Shown: piece after piece, positions 37,769-49,221 of the stretch | How positions within the stretch are numbered: the stretch's first letter is position 1 | How the letters are laid out: each line of letters begins with the position of its first letter | Assembly: GCA_914767885.1 (NCBI GenBank) | Contig: CAJZBQ010000050.1 | Coordinates: 310,001 to 374,000 of the forward strand | Source: Blepharisma stoltei | Lineage: Eukaryota > Ciliophora > Heterotrichea > Heterotrichida > Blepharismidae | Direction of reading: 5' to 3' | DNA: 64,000 nt | Made by a program: the position numbers and the translations under genes | Notes under the pieces: generated by a model | The model's database searches: none | The model's input: the letters and a program-made list of their open reading frames with translations, nothing else | What the model was told of the DNA's origin: nothing

Positions 37769-40700
37769 TTAGTTAAGTTTTCCTTGGCAATCCTTTGCTC
37801 CACAGTGGCAATAGATTTTTTCAGACTCAACATCAAAATTATAATCATAAGTAATTTCTTCTCCTTTATGTATCAGTCTTTTTGCAAATAAAAGAATGTG
37901 CTTTTCTCCTTCGATTTCACACGTTGTGGCTTCACAATTGGGTTGGCAAGAATGGTTGATGAATCTTGCTTTGCCTCCTTTGACTGTGGCATCTAAAACA
38001 TAGTCTTCATCTAGTCTAAATAAATAGCAGCTTCCTTCACCGATTCCTTTTTCTTCATATTCTTTTTCTCTTAAATCAGCAATTCTATTCCTAACGACTT
38101 CTCCAATATATTCAATAACGATTTGTCCTGGATTGATATCAGCATTTGTAAAAAGTCCTAACCCATGAATATTGGACTGTAAAACTTCTACAGGATAAAC
38201 AAAATGGCGTTCAGTTCGAGAAAAATTAGCAATGTCTTCTTCATAGAAATTATTTATGGGGTTTGGCTTTCTCTTGGGAATTTCTGAACAGTAGCAGCGG
38301 TTTAACTCTGGTCAGATAAGGCAGGATGATCTGCTCCTCAGTGCAATCAAAGGGTCTAGATTTTACTACTTTGCACATCCCAGGAAAGTGACCCTTATAA
38401 TTAATATGCGCAGGAGCTTAGTAAGGAACGCGCTGGTGAGAAGTGCAGCCAGCTGGCGGTTCATTGCTTAGGAAGGTCTACCCGAATGGTTTTCATTTTG
38501 AGTGAAGAGTGCCCACAACTTCACTCGTTTTAAGCTTAGTCTCTTTTGCTAGGGAATGGTACCATACACCTCAAATATTAATTAATCTTAAGCATTGTAA
38601 AACTTCTACAGATTTATCTCTATTAGGATTTTTCCTATATTTCCTGTATTCAGGGACTAATGAGGTCTCTCTTTTAGCTTCGCTTAAATTTGATTCTTCG
38701 TAGTTTACAGACTTATGGTTAATGCTTGATTTTGGCATTTCTGGGGGAGGCTTTTTATGCTTTTCGAAAGGTGCCAGTGAGCTTGATCCATAAGGAGATG
38801 GCTTGAGATGGCTTATTATGTCAGTTAAAGACCTTGGCTTTGTTTCTTTAATTGTTTTATAATGACTTGTTTCAGGCAATGGTGGCAAAAAATGAGAAAT
38901 TGCCGAGTAGCCAAAAAAGTCTGACGCATTTTTCATTAAAAAGCTTTCCCCAACTTTAAGTTTTGGCCATAAATCTTCAATATTTACTGAGCACATTATT
39001 TCTTTGCTGTTAAATTCATTATCAATCACAACAGAGACTCTATAAACTTCATCAACATATTCACATTTTAAGAGCTGCCTGCATCCATCGATTCAAAATC
39101 TCCTATAAGAAACAAGTATCTGTTCATTTTCTTCAGGAATTTCAGTGATAATGAGTGAACCAATTCTATTAAAAACTTTTCGAATAAAATAAGGCTTTTT
39201 ATTGAATTTTTTCCCTCTTGTTACATACATTTTTTTATGTGTAGAATTCATCAATGATTCAATAGAAATCGGCTTTGAAGATACTTCTCTAGGCATAGGG
39301 CAGGAAATGCATAAAACTCCTTTGTTTTCTAATAACTGGACTCTTCCTAACAAAGCGCAAGGAAAATGATAAGAATTATGGCACTTTTTCGAGATACAGC
39401 ACAAACTTGCCCCATTAAGCCCGCATTCTTTACATTTTGTCTTTTTTGCTTTGATTAATGCTGCATTTAAATTCATGATCCCTCCTGCTTCTTCAGTTTT
39501 AACCTCTGTGCTCCAATATGCACAATTAGCATGCACCCATACTCCTTCATCAGTTGGCAGCAGTCTTCCTGACATCTTTCTTTCTCCATTTTGCTTACAA
39601 AGTACACAATTTAATGAGAAAGTTCTGTCTCCTTCTACTTGGTCGTCACTTCTGATTCCATAAAAAACTTCTCTATGCAGCAATTCTTCATGGAACATTT
39701 TTTCTGATCTGAAATTTTCACTTTCGTCAGAAGTTGAATTATTGCTGTTAATTATGCTTTCTGAAATTAAATATGATGAATTGTTCTGTAATAATTTATA
39801 ATATAGCGAATTTTGTCTATTTAATTTTGTTATGTTTAAGTGCAAAGTGATTTTTATTAGATTTTCCCTTATCCATTCTTCAAATCTTTTGGCAAATGCT
39901 ATTGCTGCAGGGAGTTCTTGATTTATATAGAGGTGGGCAAGCTCTTCAGAGTCGAGCTCACTTGATAAGACCTCTTGAGTGATTTCGTGAGGCTTTAAGG
40001 AGTCATGATCATTATGTGATGAATTCTGCTGGTTCAAAGGAAGGTCAATTGTATTGCTGGTAGCTAAAATAGTCCATTCGCAGCGCTCATAGAGGTATTG
40101 GTCTGGGTCTCTTGGAAGTGGCATGAAATGGGTGATTTCATCGAAATTCCAAATATAAATAGGGAAGTATACAAAAATTGATCCAATGCTTGGCATTGGC
40201 GCAAGTAAAATTTCAACAATTTCGATGCTCATCAGAGGGGAATAAATTTGGTCTATTGATCCCATCAGATTAGAAGTGTCCCACTCTAAGCTCCAAATTG
40301 GTAATGAATCCCTTGGTCTATGTATTTTAACAATAGGCACCTGAATATTAGGAATGCTATTACATTACATTATTTATTTAGATTTTTAAAGTGATACTCT
40401 CTTCGTTAGGGAATAGTATCAAAGCTTAATTTTTAATGCCCAGTCGATGACTTCAGCAGCCATCTTGCCTCTTAAGCATTCCAGAAGATCCCACCAAAAG
40501 GGTCAGAAAGTCTTCACTGGTTGCGTTGGCATCGCTCTATACTTTACTCCAGCGCTTGTTCACCTAATGGTCGCCCCTCCCCAGGTGTGCCAAACGGTTA
40601 CTCCTATGTCTGAAACTCCTGGGTCAAGTGACTTAGCTTATGTGATAAGCCATATTTGGCATTGTGTATAAAAGTTTGGTCAAGCATAATCCGACTCCCC

Positions 40701-43700
40701 TTACATCCCACGTTTATAAATTTATTCAATACTCTATTTCATATCCCTACTGCATATAAAATTTTTAAGGTAAAAATTTTTAGACTAATATATAAATGAG
40801 CTAATAAAATAAATCTCATTTTATTATTATTTGAATATTAGGAATGTCACTTATCCGAAGCCCATCAATTGAAGGGACAGTTGTTAGCCTATAGCTTGAT
40901 TCTCTATGACATTTAGTTTTCACTATATCAACGCCTCTTCCCATAAACAATTCTTTCATTTCTTTTGAATTTGCCATAAAGTCAGCATTGTCAATCAAAA
41001 AGGCATTAGCAAGCAATTTTGCAAAATTAGTCTCTAAATGGAACCTATTTTCAATGCAGTCTTTTGCTATAGATTTATATATATTTGTCTGGCTAATTAA
41101 GCTCATCAGTACTTGGACTTTTTCTAAAGTCTGCTGTTCAGCTTGCGTATAATCCATATTATTATAATAGCATTTTTGGCAGACCCCTTTTCAGTCCTTA
41201 GCACAGCTTTGGTGAAAATAAAACTCACATGGCTTGCAGTAATACCGCTCTGAGGTAATTTTCTTTTCTTCATATGGAGAAGACCAATCCCTCTCACACT
41301 CTGGGCAGTATTCCTTGTTTGCAATCACCCATGCGCATTTATAGCAAATATCAAGGTCTTTATAAAAATGCTCTTGGGTGGGGATAAACCCAGGCTCATG
41401 ATACGAATCTGCCCCACATCGTCTACAATTGAAGCATTTATCACAAATCCAACCTTGTAGCTGCAATGGGCCTTTAACGCTTGGCCATAAGCATGAAACA
41501 TCATATGCTCTCTCACAAGTCTTACAATAAATCATATGCAAAGCATCTTGTGTATTATGGCAAATTTCACAAACACGACAGTCTTTGCATTTCCAATCGC
41601 TTGGAGATTGGCTTGAGCTGGTATCTAAGCAAAAGTTATGGAATGCTCGGCCACATGTATGGCAAGCCCATATATTCTCATTTCTTATAAAGCTTCCACA
41701 TAAATAGCATAATTCTTCGAAACAGAGCAAAGGGTCAATGTAAATTACAGCTTTTGGAGTTGGATAAAAGGATAGCTGAGGAGCTGCTGCTAAATAAGGT
41801 AAAATGTCTTTTTTGTTGATTATTATGTTTAATATGTCATTTGGAGGGGATTTATAGGAAAGTGAGGGCAAATCTTGAGTGGCGATTGCAGAAAAGTCAT
41901 ATTTCACTGGAGGGTCAAGAGAGGTAGGGAGAGGAAGGTTAAGAGAGACATCTGCAGGAGGCTCAGTTTTGGATTTTTTAGTTGGAGCTCTAGATGAGTC
42001 TGAGTGTTTTCTTTTTTGAGGCATTTTCGAGTCCAGCAGTGCTAATCCCTCTTGCAAAAGCTGCTCAGCAGTTTGATAGCCAATTGTATTTGCTTTATAA
42101 AAGCACATAGCATTTTCACATATCTGCTTGAAATGATCTCTTAACAGCTCGATGTTATTTGAATACAGCCCTTTTTGGCAGTTTTCTATCATGATTTCAA
42201 AGCACATTTGATTTTTAATTACTTTTAAGTAAAAAGGATCATCAACCTTTTTAACGAAAAAATTGTTTTTTTCTAAATTCATAAGATCATTAATAACTTG
42301 ATTCATTTCTTCATTTAAATTGGCTTCTTTGCACCTTGGGCAATAATACTTCATATTATCATTTGATGAAAAGAGCATCCATAAATCTATAGTCATTGAA
42401 GAATCACATAGTAAATGTACCCATTTTTGACATTTTTCGCACTCAATCATGTCTGGGTAGTCGTTTGTACTTAATCTTTGTTCAGTCCTGCTATGTCTAC
42501 CTTTTTTTGAAAACCAGAATTTTTCACAGATAGAGCAATATTCCCCTCTCCTTCACTTCAAATCGCAAGAAGTGCATTTTGTTCGTTGACAGTAATTTGA
42601 TAGGAATTTTTACTATTAAGGGACTTTTGGTTGTAAATTTTTCCTCGTATAATATTCCTCGGCAAAGCCGGCAAAATGTTATTATTCATTAAGTTATTAT
42701 AGACTTTTTGTGTCTCTCGTTTGCGCCACCCTCATGTTTGTCTGCCGGATTACGCAGACTAAGGTTGTATTACTCCCTCTAGACGAGGGCGTGCACGCTT
42801 AACCTGGAAGCAAAGACGCTGGGTCACCCCGAAAATTCAAAGCGTGAATTTTCTGGTCAGGCTATCGACTAAGATGAAACTTTTAGCCAGGGTACAACTC
42901 CCCGATATCGCGCTGGGGAAAATGCCCGATTGGCAAAGCGAGCGCCCTCTGGCCTTGCTGGGTTATACCTTTCCAACTTCCAAGTTCCATCCTCCTTTGG
43001 GGTAAAACTTTGCCCCATATGTGAACCTGAGGTCGGTCAGCCCGATATGGAGCTCCACAGACCTAGTAAAACCCAGCTGGACACACCTAATGCACGCTGC
43101 TCTCCCTTCCACAAGGCCCCCAAACTCCCGTCTGGCTACATGTGCTAAGAGGGTAGGTTGATTCTCCACGTCATTTTATGTGTGCTACAATTTTATCAAA
43201 TTTATCACTATGGAAAAAATTCAACCAAAAATACAGAGGAAATGTCACACTACAAAAATGTTCCGATCAAATGGCACAGAACCCATTTAGTTACGTATTC
43301 ATTTCATTTCACATTTCCTTCAATAGCTTTAATCCCACAATGCTGACAAACAGCACATAGCTCACATTTTCATGCTTTGCCAGGCAATGGAGACACAACA
43401 GGGTCGAGACATCTCTCATGAAAAGCGCTGTTGCAGTCAGAACATCTTACAAGCTTCCCAACAGTCCCTAGACAATTCTCGCATCTAGGACAGTCTGGGC
43501 ATCGCCATGTTCCACGTACTCCAGGCTTTGATAAAGCGTCTTCTAAACACTGAGCATGATAGCAAACCCCACAGCTTGTACATTGACGATAATCTAATTG
43601 GTCCAAAATATACCCACAGGTTTTGCATCGATTTTCTTTTCGGAAGGTTTTATCATCGGGCTTTGGGGTGGGAAATGAAAGGGAATTTTGCAAAAAAAAT

Positions 43701-43963
43701 TCTTTGTATTGCTTCCGAAGATTTGAGCCTGGAGAAAATTTTGATAGCAAAGAGGCAGGGACTGGAGGCTCAGTTAAGCGGCATGTGATAGGAGATTTAT
43801 CATAAGGGATCCATCTAAATTGCTTGTCTTTATACACAAAAAGTTTTCCAGTTACGTTATGCTTTCTTAGCAAAAGGACTTTGTTTTTGTATTGTTTCAG
43901 TGAAATAAATCTTACTCACCCATATTTATCGAACCGATCGTCATTGCTCAATCAAGAATGGGG
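37769..43963 (-). CDS. trithorax/MLL-type histone H3K4 methyltransferase (PHD, bromodomain, ePHD, FYRN, SET)
   Basis: Joining across inserts gives the domain order of MLL proteins. PHD fingers come first (CKTCGYILDQ..., CPRCENCLGTVGKLVRCSDC..., MIECEKCQKWVHLLCD). A bromodomain-like segment follows (PFYLKVIKNQMCFEIMIENC, ICENAMCFYKANTIGYQTA), then further PHDs (CYLCGSFIRNENIWACHTCG). Next are an extended PHD (CVLCKQNGERKMSGRLLP, GVWVHANCAYWS, CHNSYHFPCAL), an FYRN-like block (NRIGSLIITEIPE) and finally SET with post-SET: IHGLGLFTNADI, ARFINHSCQPNCEA, EEITYDYNF, CHCGAKDCQGKLN. Inserts: E7 (38194-38595), E8 (40357-40831) and an IES (42593-43295). TGA-Trp codons abound. No ATG opens this frame; it is continuous with the 43964-45073 frame except for one TAA at 43964-43966. 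Confidence 0.88.
38178..38611 (+). mobile_element. SINE-like retroelement E7 with 16-bp duplication, in SET gene
   Basis: TGTAAAACTTCTACAG at 38178-38193 and 38596-38611 flanks 402 bp opening GATAAACAAAATGGCGTTCA. It is the same family as E10 and E11 (shared TTCGAGA, AGCGGTTTAACTCTGG, GCGCAGGAGCT, GAGAAGTGCAGC). It sits just before the SET core, and removal gives KSVEVLQ^SNIHGLGLF. The duplication contains TA twice. Confidence 0.88.
40342..40846 (-). mobile_element. retroelement-like insert E8 with 15-bp duplication, in SET gene
   Basis: TGAATATTAGGAATG at 40342-40356 and 40832-40846 flanks 475 bp. On the minus strand it opens AAATAATAATAAAATGAG and ends TAATGTAATGTAATAG. Less GC-rich than E1-E3. 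Removal restores SDIPNIQ^VPIVKIHRPRD. Confidence 0.8.
42593..43297. mobile_element. 703-bp IES carrying SINE-like element E9
   Basis: TA at 42593-42594 and 43296-43297. Excision joins VKWNEY to CQRTKCTSCD within a zinc-finger region of the SET gene. The flanks are AT-rich; the middle (~42660-43185) is a GC-richer SINE-like element in minus orientation, opening CACATAAAATGACG on that strand and sharing GCCCGATTGG and TTTCCAACTTCC with E6, E2 and E3. No C-run ends. Confidence 0.75.
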
Positions 43964-45073
43964 TTAAAAATATTTCTGAAGAATAATATTATCTCAAAAT
44001 TTCATATCGGGATTATTTTTTACCAATTTTAGGAGATTTCAAGTGAATAATAGTTCAATCAAGATATGGAAGAGATAATCCTCCCTCCTTAAGGGAGCAA
44101 TTTTTTCTGCTCATTAAAGCGTTAAATATATAAATATAAATTTTATATCATAGTTATTTTCTAAAATTTAAAATAAAAATACAGATTAATTTATAAATTT
44201 ATGTTTTGTTTAAAATAAAATAAGGCTTACTTGAAATTTCATTATAATAGCTGTTACTCATATTCAAATATTTGATAAAAAGAAATTAAATTAAAAATTT
44301 GTTAATTGCCTAAAAATCAAGATTTTTCTATTGTTTGCTCACTCACAGAAAGGAGAAATTAGATAATAATTTTCAATGACCTCATCAGGGATTTCCAAAT
44401 TCAAATTATTATCTAGCCAAGCTTGGTACTGTTTCTTTGCAATAACCGCATTTTGATTATCTCTTTTTTCATAATCTTTTAGCTCAATTGAATGCACCAC
44501 ATCAGTCTTCCCTTCAAAGTTTCTGATATTGATTTGTGGATAGCTCTGAGCCCCAGGGAAATTCCAAATGACTTCTCAAGCGATATCTTGATGCTCTACA
44601 ACAGCTCCAGTTAAATAGACCTTTTTATCTCGCAAATCAATCCAAGACTCACCAATTCGATATCTTGCAGGAATGATATCTTCCCCTGAGACTTCTTCAA
44701 ATTCCTCAATTGTACCACTTATTCACTCATCTCCTGCTTGTATCCACAGCTTCCTATGCATAGCTTGGGCTCCATAAACACAACCTTCTAAAAATCTGAT
44801 TTTTAACTCATCGTCTGGCGGGGTGGGCAAAACGATGTCTTCTTGCTTCTGCTTTTTTGTGGGCGATGGCTCTGATTTTTTTAGTTTGTTGGGTCTTTTT
44901 TTGGGCTTTATTATTGGATTTTTTGGAACTGGAAGGACTTGGGCTGCTGTCTGCATGCTGGCAATTCTTGTGGCATTTCTAGTGGGTTTTTTACCAGATT
45001 CAATGAGCTTGAAGTACTCAAGGTTTGAAAGATTTCCGATTTCGGGGAAGTCGATTGGCTTTTTGCGGGCCAT
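43964..45073 (-). CDS. basic/PWWP-like N-terminal part of the SET gene, or a separate upstream gene
   Basis: It starts MARKKPIDFPEIGN at 45073. A Lys/Pro-rich nuclear-type stretch (KPKKRPNKLKKSEPSPTKKQ) is followed by a compact domain with CVYGAQAMHRKLWIQAGDEW, ARYRIGESWIDLRDKKVYL and WEVIWNFPG, then ALIAKKQYQAWLDNN-like helices. TGA-Trp at 44721 and 44577. An IES (44076-44363) must be removed. After it the frame runs to QKYF, TAA at 43964-43966, and then straight on into the zinc-finger gene. Either the gene ends here or, more likely given the missing downstream ATG, this is the N-terminus of the SET protein and the TAA is a sequence error or recoded codon. Confidence 0.6.
44076..44365. mobile_element. 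~290-bp eroded family-A IES
   Basis: Left TAATCCTCCCTCCTTAAGGG with AGCAATTTTTTCTGCTCATT; right TTGTTTGCTCACTCACAGAA then AGGAGAAATTAG. The interior resembles the family-A core. Left TA is 44076-44077. The right TA could be 44360, 44364 or 44367; the last two keep the reading frame that continues into the SET gene. Confidence 0.65.
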
Positions 45074-45458
45074 TTTATGATATTACTAAAATGGTTAGAT
45101 CGAGCTATTTTCTAATCAGCAAAACAAGTTTTTTTGAATTAGGAAGTAAAAAAGATTTGGAAAAGTATATATCTGGCGTATAATGATAAGCAGAGATGCT
45201 AAAAGAACTTAAAAAAATATAGGCGATAAAATGAGAAAGTCAACGAAATATGCATTAAAATGCAGCTTGCTGATAAAAATTAAATTCATACCCAATTAGA
45301 AAGAAAGCCTGGCTAGTTATTGTATTAAAGATTATATTTGATTATAACTTAAGTTTAAAGTAGCTGAAGATAACAAACTTATCTTAAAAACTAATAATTT
45401 CTCTACTGGCTTATTATTTTTTTGATTTAAAGTTTATGTATTTCATATTTAATTCAAT
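45074..45458. promoter_or_regulatory. divergent AT-rich spacer, SET-gene N-terminus / MORN gene
   Basis: 385 bp between diverging start codons; no frame, TIR or RNA gene. It holds the two promoters but nothing specific can be named. Confidence 0.4.
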
Positions 45459-46556
45459 ATGAAAGGATTTTTTACTAATCTTCTTGCCCAGATCAATTGC
45501 TCAAACTGTTCATGAAACATGCGAGAAAACGAAGGAAGAGTTGAATTTAATTTAAAAGAAGTCTCTCATTCTCATAATACCTCAAAAGAGCTCATCAGTG
45601 AGCCACCTGTTGTTGAGCTTGGCTCCAGACTGACCCGAGAAAGTCATTTTCAACAACAGCAGCCTCCCATTCCTGTATATAGAGAAAATTTAAAGCTCAT
45701 AGTCCCTAAAGTCATTAGGATCCAGTCTTATTGACGTGGCCACCAAACCAGGAAACTATACTCACATATCATAAAATCAAATAAGCAAAGAAAATATCTT
45801 CCAAACTCAGAAAAGGAAAATTTTGGATTAAAAAGGAATTCAATTGAAAAAGAGAGACAGTCATACGCAAATAAATCAGGGCCAACTTATGTAGGCGATT
45901 ACCAAGGAAATGATAGAGAAGGATACGGAGTCCAGACATGGCCTGATGGAGCAAAATATGAAGGTCAATGAAAAGGGAACAAAGCAAATGGGCATGGAAA
46001 ATTTTGGCATATTGATGGAGATATGTTCGAAGGAAACTGAATTGACGAGAAAGCTCATGGAAAAGGTGTATATACCCATACTAATGGAGCTGTTTATGAA
46101 GGAGACTGAAGAAATGATATCCAAGAAGGCTTTGGGGTGGAAATTTGGGCTGATGGCAGCAAGTATCAAGGATTTTATAAGAATGGGAAAAAGCATGGTT
46201 TTGGAATTTATCATTGGAGTGATGGAAGTATTTATGTAGGAAATTGGGTCGACAATAGAATAAATGGAAGAGGTGTGTACACTTGACTGGATGGCAGAAG
46301 ATATGAAGGGGAATGGCTAAATAACAATATGCATGGGCATGGGGTTTATTCGTGGAAGGATGGGAGAAAGTATGATGGAGAGTATTTATTTGATAAAAAG
46401 CATGGATATGGAATCTATACTTGGGCTGATGGAAAAAAGTATGTAGGAAGCTGGAGAAATGGGAAACAACATGGAGAAGGAATGCATTTATTTGAAAATG
46501 GGGAAACTAGAAAAGGTATTTGGCAAGATGGAAATAGAGTTAAATGGATTGATTAA
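45459..46556 (+). CDS. MORN-repeat protein with IQ motif, 365 aa
   Basis: The start is ATG 45459; a TGA-Trp (NCSWNMRE) hides it in the standard code. The N-terminal ~125 residues carry Cys pairs (CSNC) and an IQ-like motif (IRIQSYWRGHQTRK), whose Trp is TGA. Then about ten MORN units follow, e.g. YVGDYQGNDREGYGVQTWPDG, YEGDWRNDIQEGFG and YVGNWVDNRINGRGVYTW. TGA stands at the conserved Trp of YEGQW, FEGNW and YEGDW, while TGG is used in others, which fixes the codon meaning. MORN proteins in ciliates are typically cortical or axonemal and membrane-linked. The IQ motif suggests calmodulin binding. Confidence 0.88.
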
Positions 46557-46588
46557 ATAATATTGTAGTACTAATTGCTTTTTTTACA

Positions 46589-49049
46589 TTAAGGTTCTTC
46601 TGAACTGATTTTTTGGTGATAAATTTCTATAAGCTTTTTTTGGCTGAGTGAAAATAGTTCATATAAATTATCAAAATCTTTTCCCATCATTTCTCTAAGT
46701 TCAGCCAACGTCAAAACTGCATTTTTCCTGACTTCTGGGCTAGTATTTCCAAACAAATCTCTAAGCTTCACAGCTATTTCTTTTCCAAAGAACTTGATAT
46801 CTGTTCTTTCTTTAACAATGTCTTTTAAGAAGTCCAAATATTTCTCAAGCACAACACTTTCAGCTCCATCAATTGATTCCAGTAATGCTTTAACAGCATT
46901 ACAAGTGCTCATTTTTTCAATTATAATCTTTAGCACGCCATTGGCATCTTCAATTAGACTATGTTTCTGCCAGGTAAAAACTTCCCTTAACCCAATTATG
47001 ATTTTCCCTCCGACTCTATCAATATTATAAGTTTTTGCAATTAGCCCAAGACCTCTCAAAGTTTTTTTGAATTCCTCTTCATACTGTTCATCAAGACTAT
47101 TAATAAGCACCTCTACAACTTCTTTCACTGAGTCATAAGGAAGCTCTCCTTTTCTGCATATTGTTTACCCTATCAAATATTGTAAATACCCTATATACTC
47201 TCTTGGCCCTTTCGCTCTGCATTCTTGCAAAACTTCGTTAAAATCAATTTCTCTTACACTTCCTGACATCTCCTCTTCTTCGACCTCTTCAATTACATCG
47301 ATAGTGGGCACATATCGGTTTTTGGAGTACCCTCTGAGCATTTCTTCGAGCATTGGTGAGTGTTCTTGGCAGAGTTTTTTGAACTAAATAACGATTACTA
47401 CTTGCTGCTCATCAAATGGAAGCTCCAAAATTCCTTGCAGAGTCCAGAAAACATTTTTATCACAGGCTGCTTCTAAAGTTTTGATAATTGCTTGGATTAA
47501 TGGTGTTGAGGAATCTTGGGTGAGCTGGGATAACTTTTTGACAAAATTTGACATGCTGTATTGGTTAAAACAAAAAGTTTCTGAAGTTTCGATTAAATAG
47601 CTCATGATTTCAATCGGCAATGCTATTTTATCGGGATGTTTTGATATTGTGACATTTTAGAGAAATTTGGTCCAATTTTTTGGTATTGAGGAAAAAACTG
47701 TTAAAGTTCAACCGAATATCATCCAAAGGAAAAAAGATGAGGAAATCTACAATATCAAAATGTCCCGATCAAAAAGCACGCGCTGTTTCAATCATAGCTA
47801 ATTTCACATTAGGCCGACTTAAAGAAACTCCTAACAAATGATTAAGAAGCTCATCAGCTGTAAAAGTTTCAAGAAGCTGTGCCAAAATTGAATTTGCTTT
47901 AGAACTGACTGATTCCTTCTTATGAACTGACCATTCCAGCACATCTTTCATTATTTGTGGAAGGTTTGCAGTAAGTTTATTTCTTGTATGCTGGATAATT
48001 ACTGATAAGCAGTCTAAGCTTCCATAGACCACCTTAATATGTTTATCTTGCAGATGGGAAAGAACTGTCGGAATAGCCTTATCTACATCTTCTTCTTTTT
48101 TAGTCTTGGTCAGCACTTCAGCTAGGTTTTGAAATGCAGATTCTCTTGCCGATCAATTATTTTGATGAGTTTTCTTTATTAGAAGGTCAATGTTAACTTC
48201 GTTATTTTGCTTGATAATTCCACCAGTTATAGCCATTCTCACCGCAGTGTAGATATCCATGTTTTCATACTCAGAAATGTCTTCAGCTAGTATTTTTGGG
48301 TCAACTGGAAAATCCATAGACTTGTCTACAAGAAAATTTGGATTTTTCCGGGCTTGGACTTCTTCAATTGCTTTTCTCAAAGGGGTTGGTAAAGAATTTA
48401 GCAGTTGACTAGCCTTTTCAGGATATTTTTCAAGCAAAGCACAATACGCATTTTTCCCAGTATCCCTTATTCTTGGAGCTGAATCTTGTAAGATCCCTTT
48501 GACAGCTGACACAACTGTTTCAATTAAATTGTGGGTGCTTTGTTCTCCTTGGTCTAATAAATATTTGGGATATTCTCGCAAAATAAATTCCAAGCATTCG
48601 GCTCCGACTTGTCTGATTGCTTGACTTTTGTTTTTGCAATTTTCAGCAATCTTTAGGACTATTTTCCATGAATAAACGTTTTCAATAATGTGCTTTAAGC
48701 CTTCGTAGCCTGACTTAGAAATAAGGTTTGTGGAGGAATTTATCATTTGAAACAGAACATCCACAAACTGAAAAGCTGCTGGCTCAAAAGTGCTTTTAAA
48801 TCTGTAAGAAGCTATTTCAAGGACTTTTATTGACTCTTTTACAATAGCTGATCTTATGTCTTTCAGCTGAATTATCAGATGCGGGATAAATGATTTATAT
48901 TCTTCAATGAAATCTGCATATGAAGATTCGCCATTTGTCAAGCTTTCTTGGAGGTATTGTAGTGACCTTAGTCTTAGTGTTCATTCAGATTCTAAATATT
49001 AATCACTTGTATCGCCTAAATTGTCTATATGAACTGAATTGCTCTGCAT
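46589..49049 (-). CDS. CLASP-type TOG/HEAT microtubule-binding protein
   Basis: Removing three 15-nt introns (47154-47168, 47384-47398, 48992-49006) and one IES (47645-47747) gives one frame from MQSNSVHIDNLGDTKSEW to KISSEEP, about 780 residues. Seen here: HEAT/TOG-type helix pairs, with SEWTLRLRSLQYLQE, LIIQLKDIRSAIVKESIKVL and SKSGYEGLKHI matching the CLASP N-terminal TOG pattern. A second array has NNWSARESAFQNLAEVL, and a third starts near RGLGLIAKTYN. Family knowledge: CLASPs bind microtubule plus ends and promote rescue. XMAP215-type TOG proteins are the alternative. TGA-Trp at the conserved Trp of the second TOG. Confidence 0.82.
47154..47168 (-). other. 15-nt intron
   Basis: Minus strand GTAAACAATATGCAG; removal joins YLQYLIG to KGELPYDSV in the CLASP gene. 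Confidence 0.85.
47384..47398 (-). other. 15-nt intron
   Basis: Minus strand GTAATCGTTATTTAG, containing an in-frame TAG; removal joins DEQQV to FKKLCQEHS. Confidence 0.85.
47645..47749. mobile_element. 103-bp IES placed in the loop of a coding palindrome
   Basis: TA at 47645-47646 and 47748-47749. Excision gives FWSGHFDIV^SKHPDKIALP. The sequences just outside the two TAs are inverted copies of each other (ATCGGGATGTTTTGATA against TATCAAAATGTCCCGAT), so the restored coding strand would carry a ~17-bp-stem hairpin. Alternatively those arms are the true TIRs and the boundaries lie further out. Confidence 0.6.
48992..49006 (-). other. 15-nt intron
   Basis: Minus strand GTGATTAATATTTAG with an in-frame TAA; removal joins the first 14 codons (MQSNSVHIDNLGDT) to KSEWTLRLRS. 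Confidence 0.85.
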
Positions 49050-49221
49050 TATGATTTTCTTATTTTCATTATTTAGCACAAGATTTTATTTTATACTCGA
49101 TTTGAAAAAATTATAAAGCATTTTATGAGCCGGTATCGTATCAAGGACCTAGAGCAGCCTTCAAACTAAGACCTTCTAATTTTAGTTATCCTTTGAAAAT
49201 ATCAATAAATCACTGTCATAA

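Noticed and set aside
38194-38300. Extension of the SET gene reading NPINNFYEEDIANFSRTERHF
   Set aside because: It lies inside element E7 (the same sequence opens E10 and E11), so it is not protein sequence of the gene.
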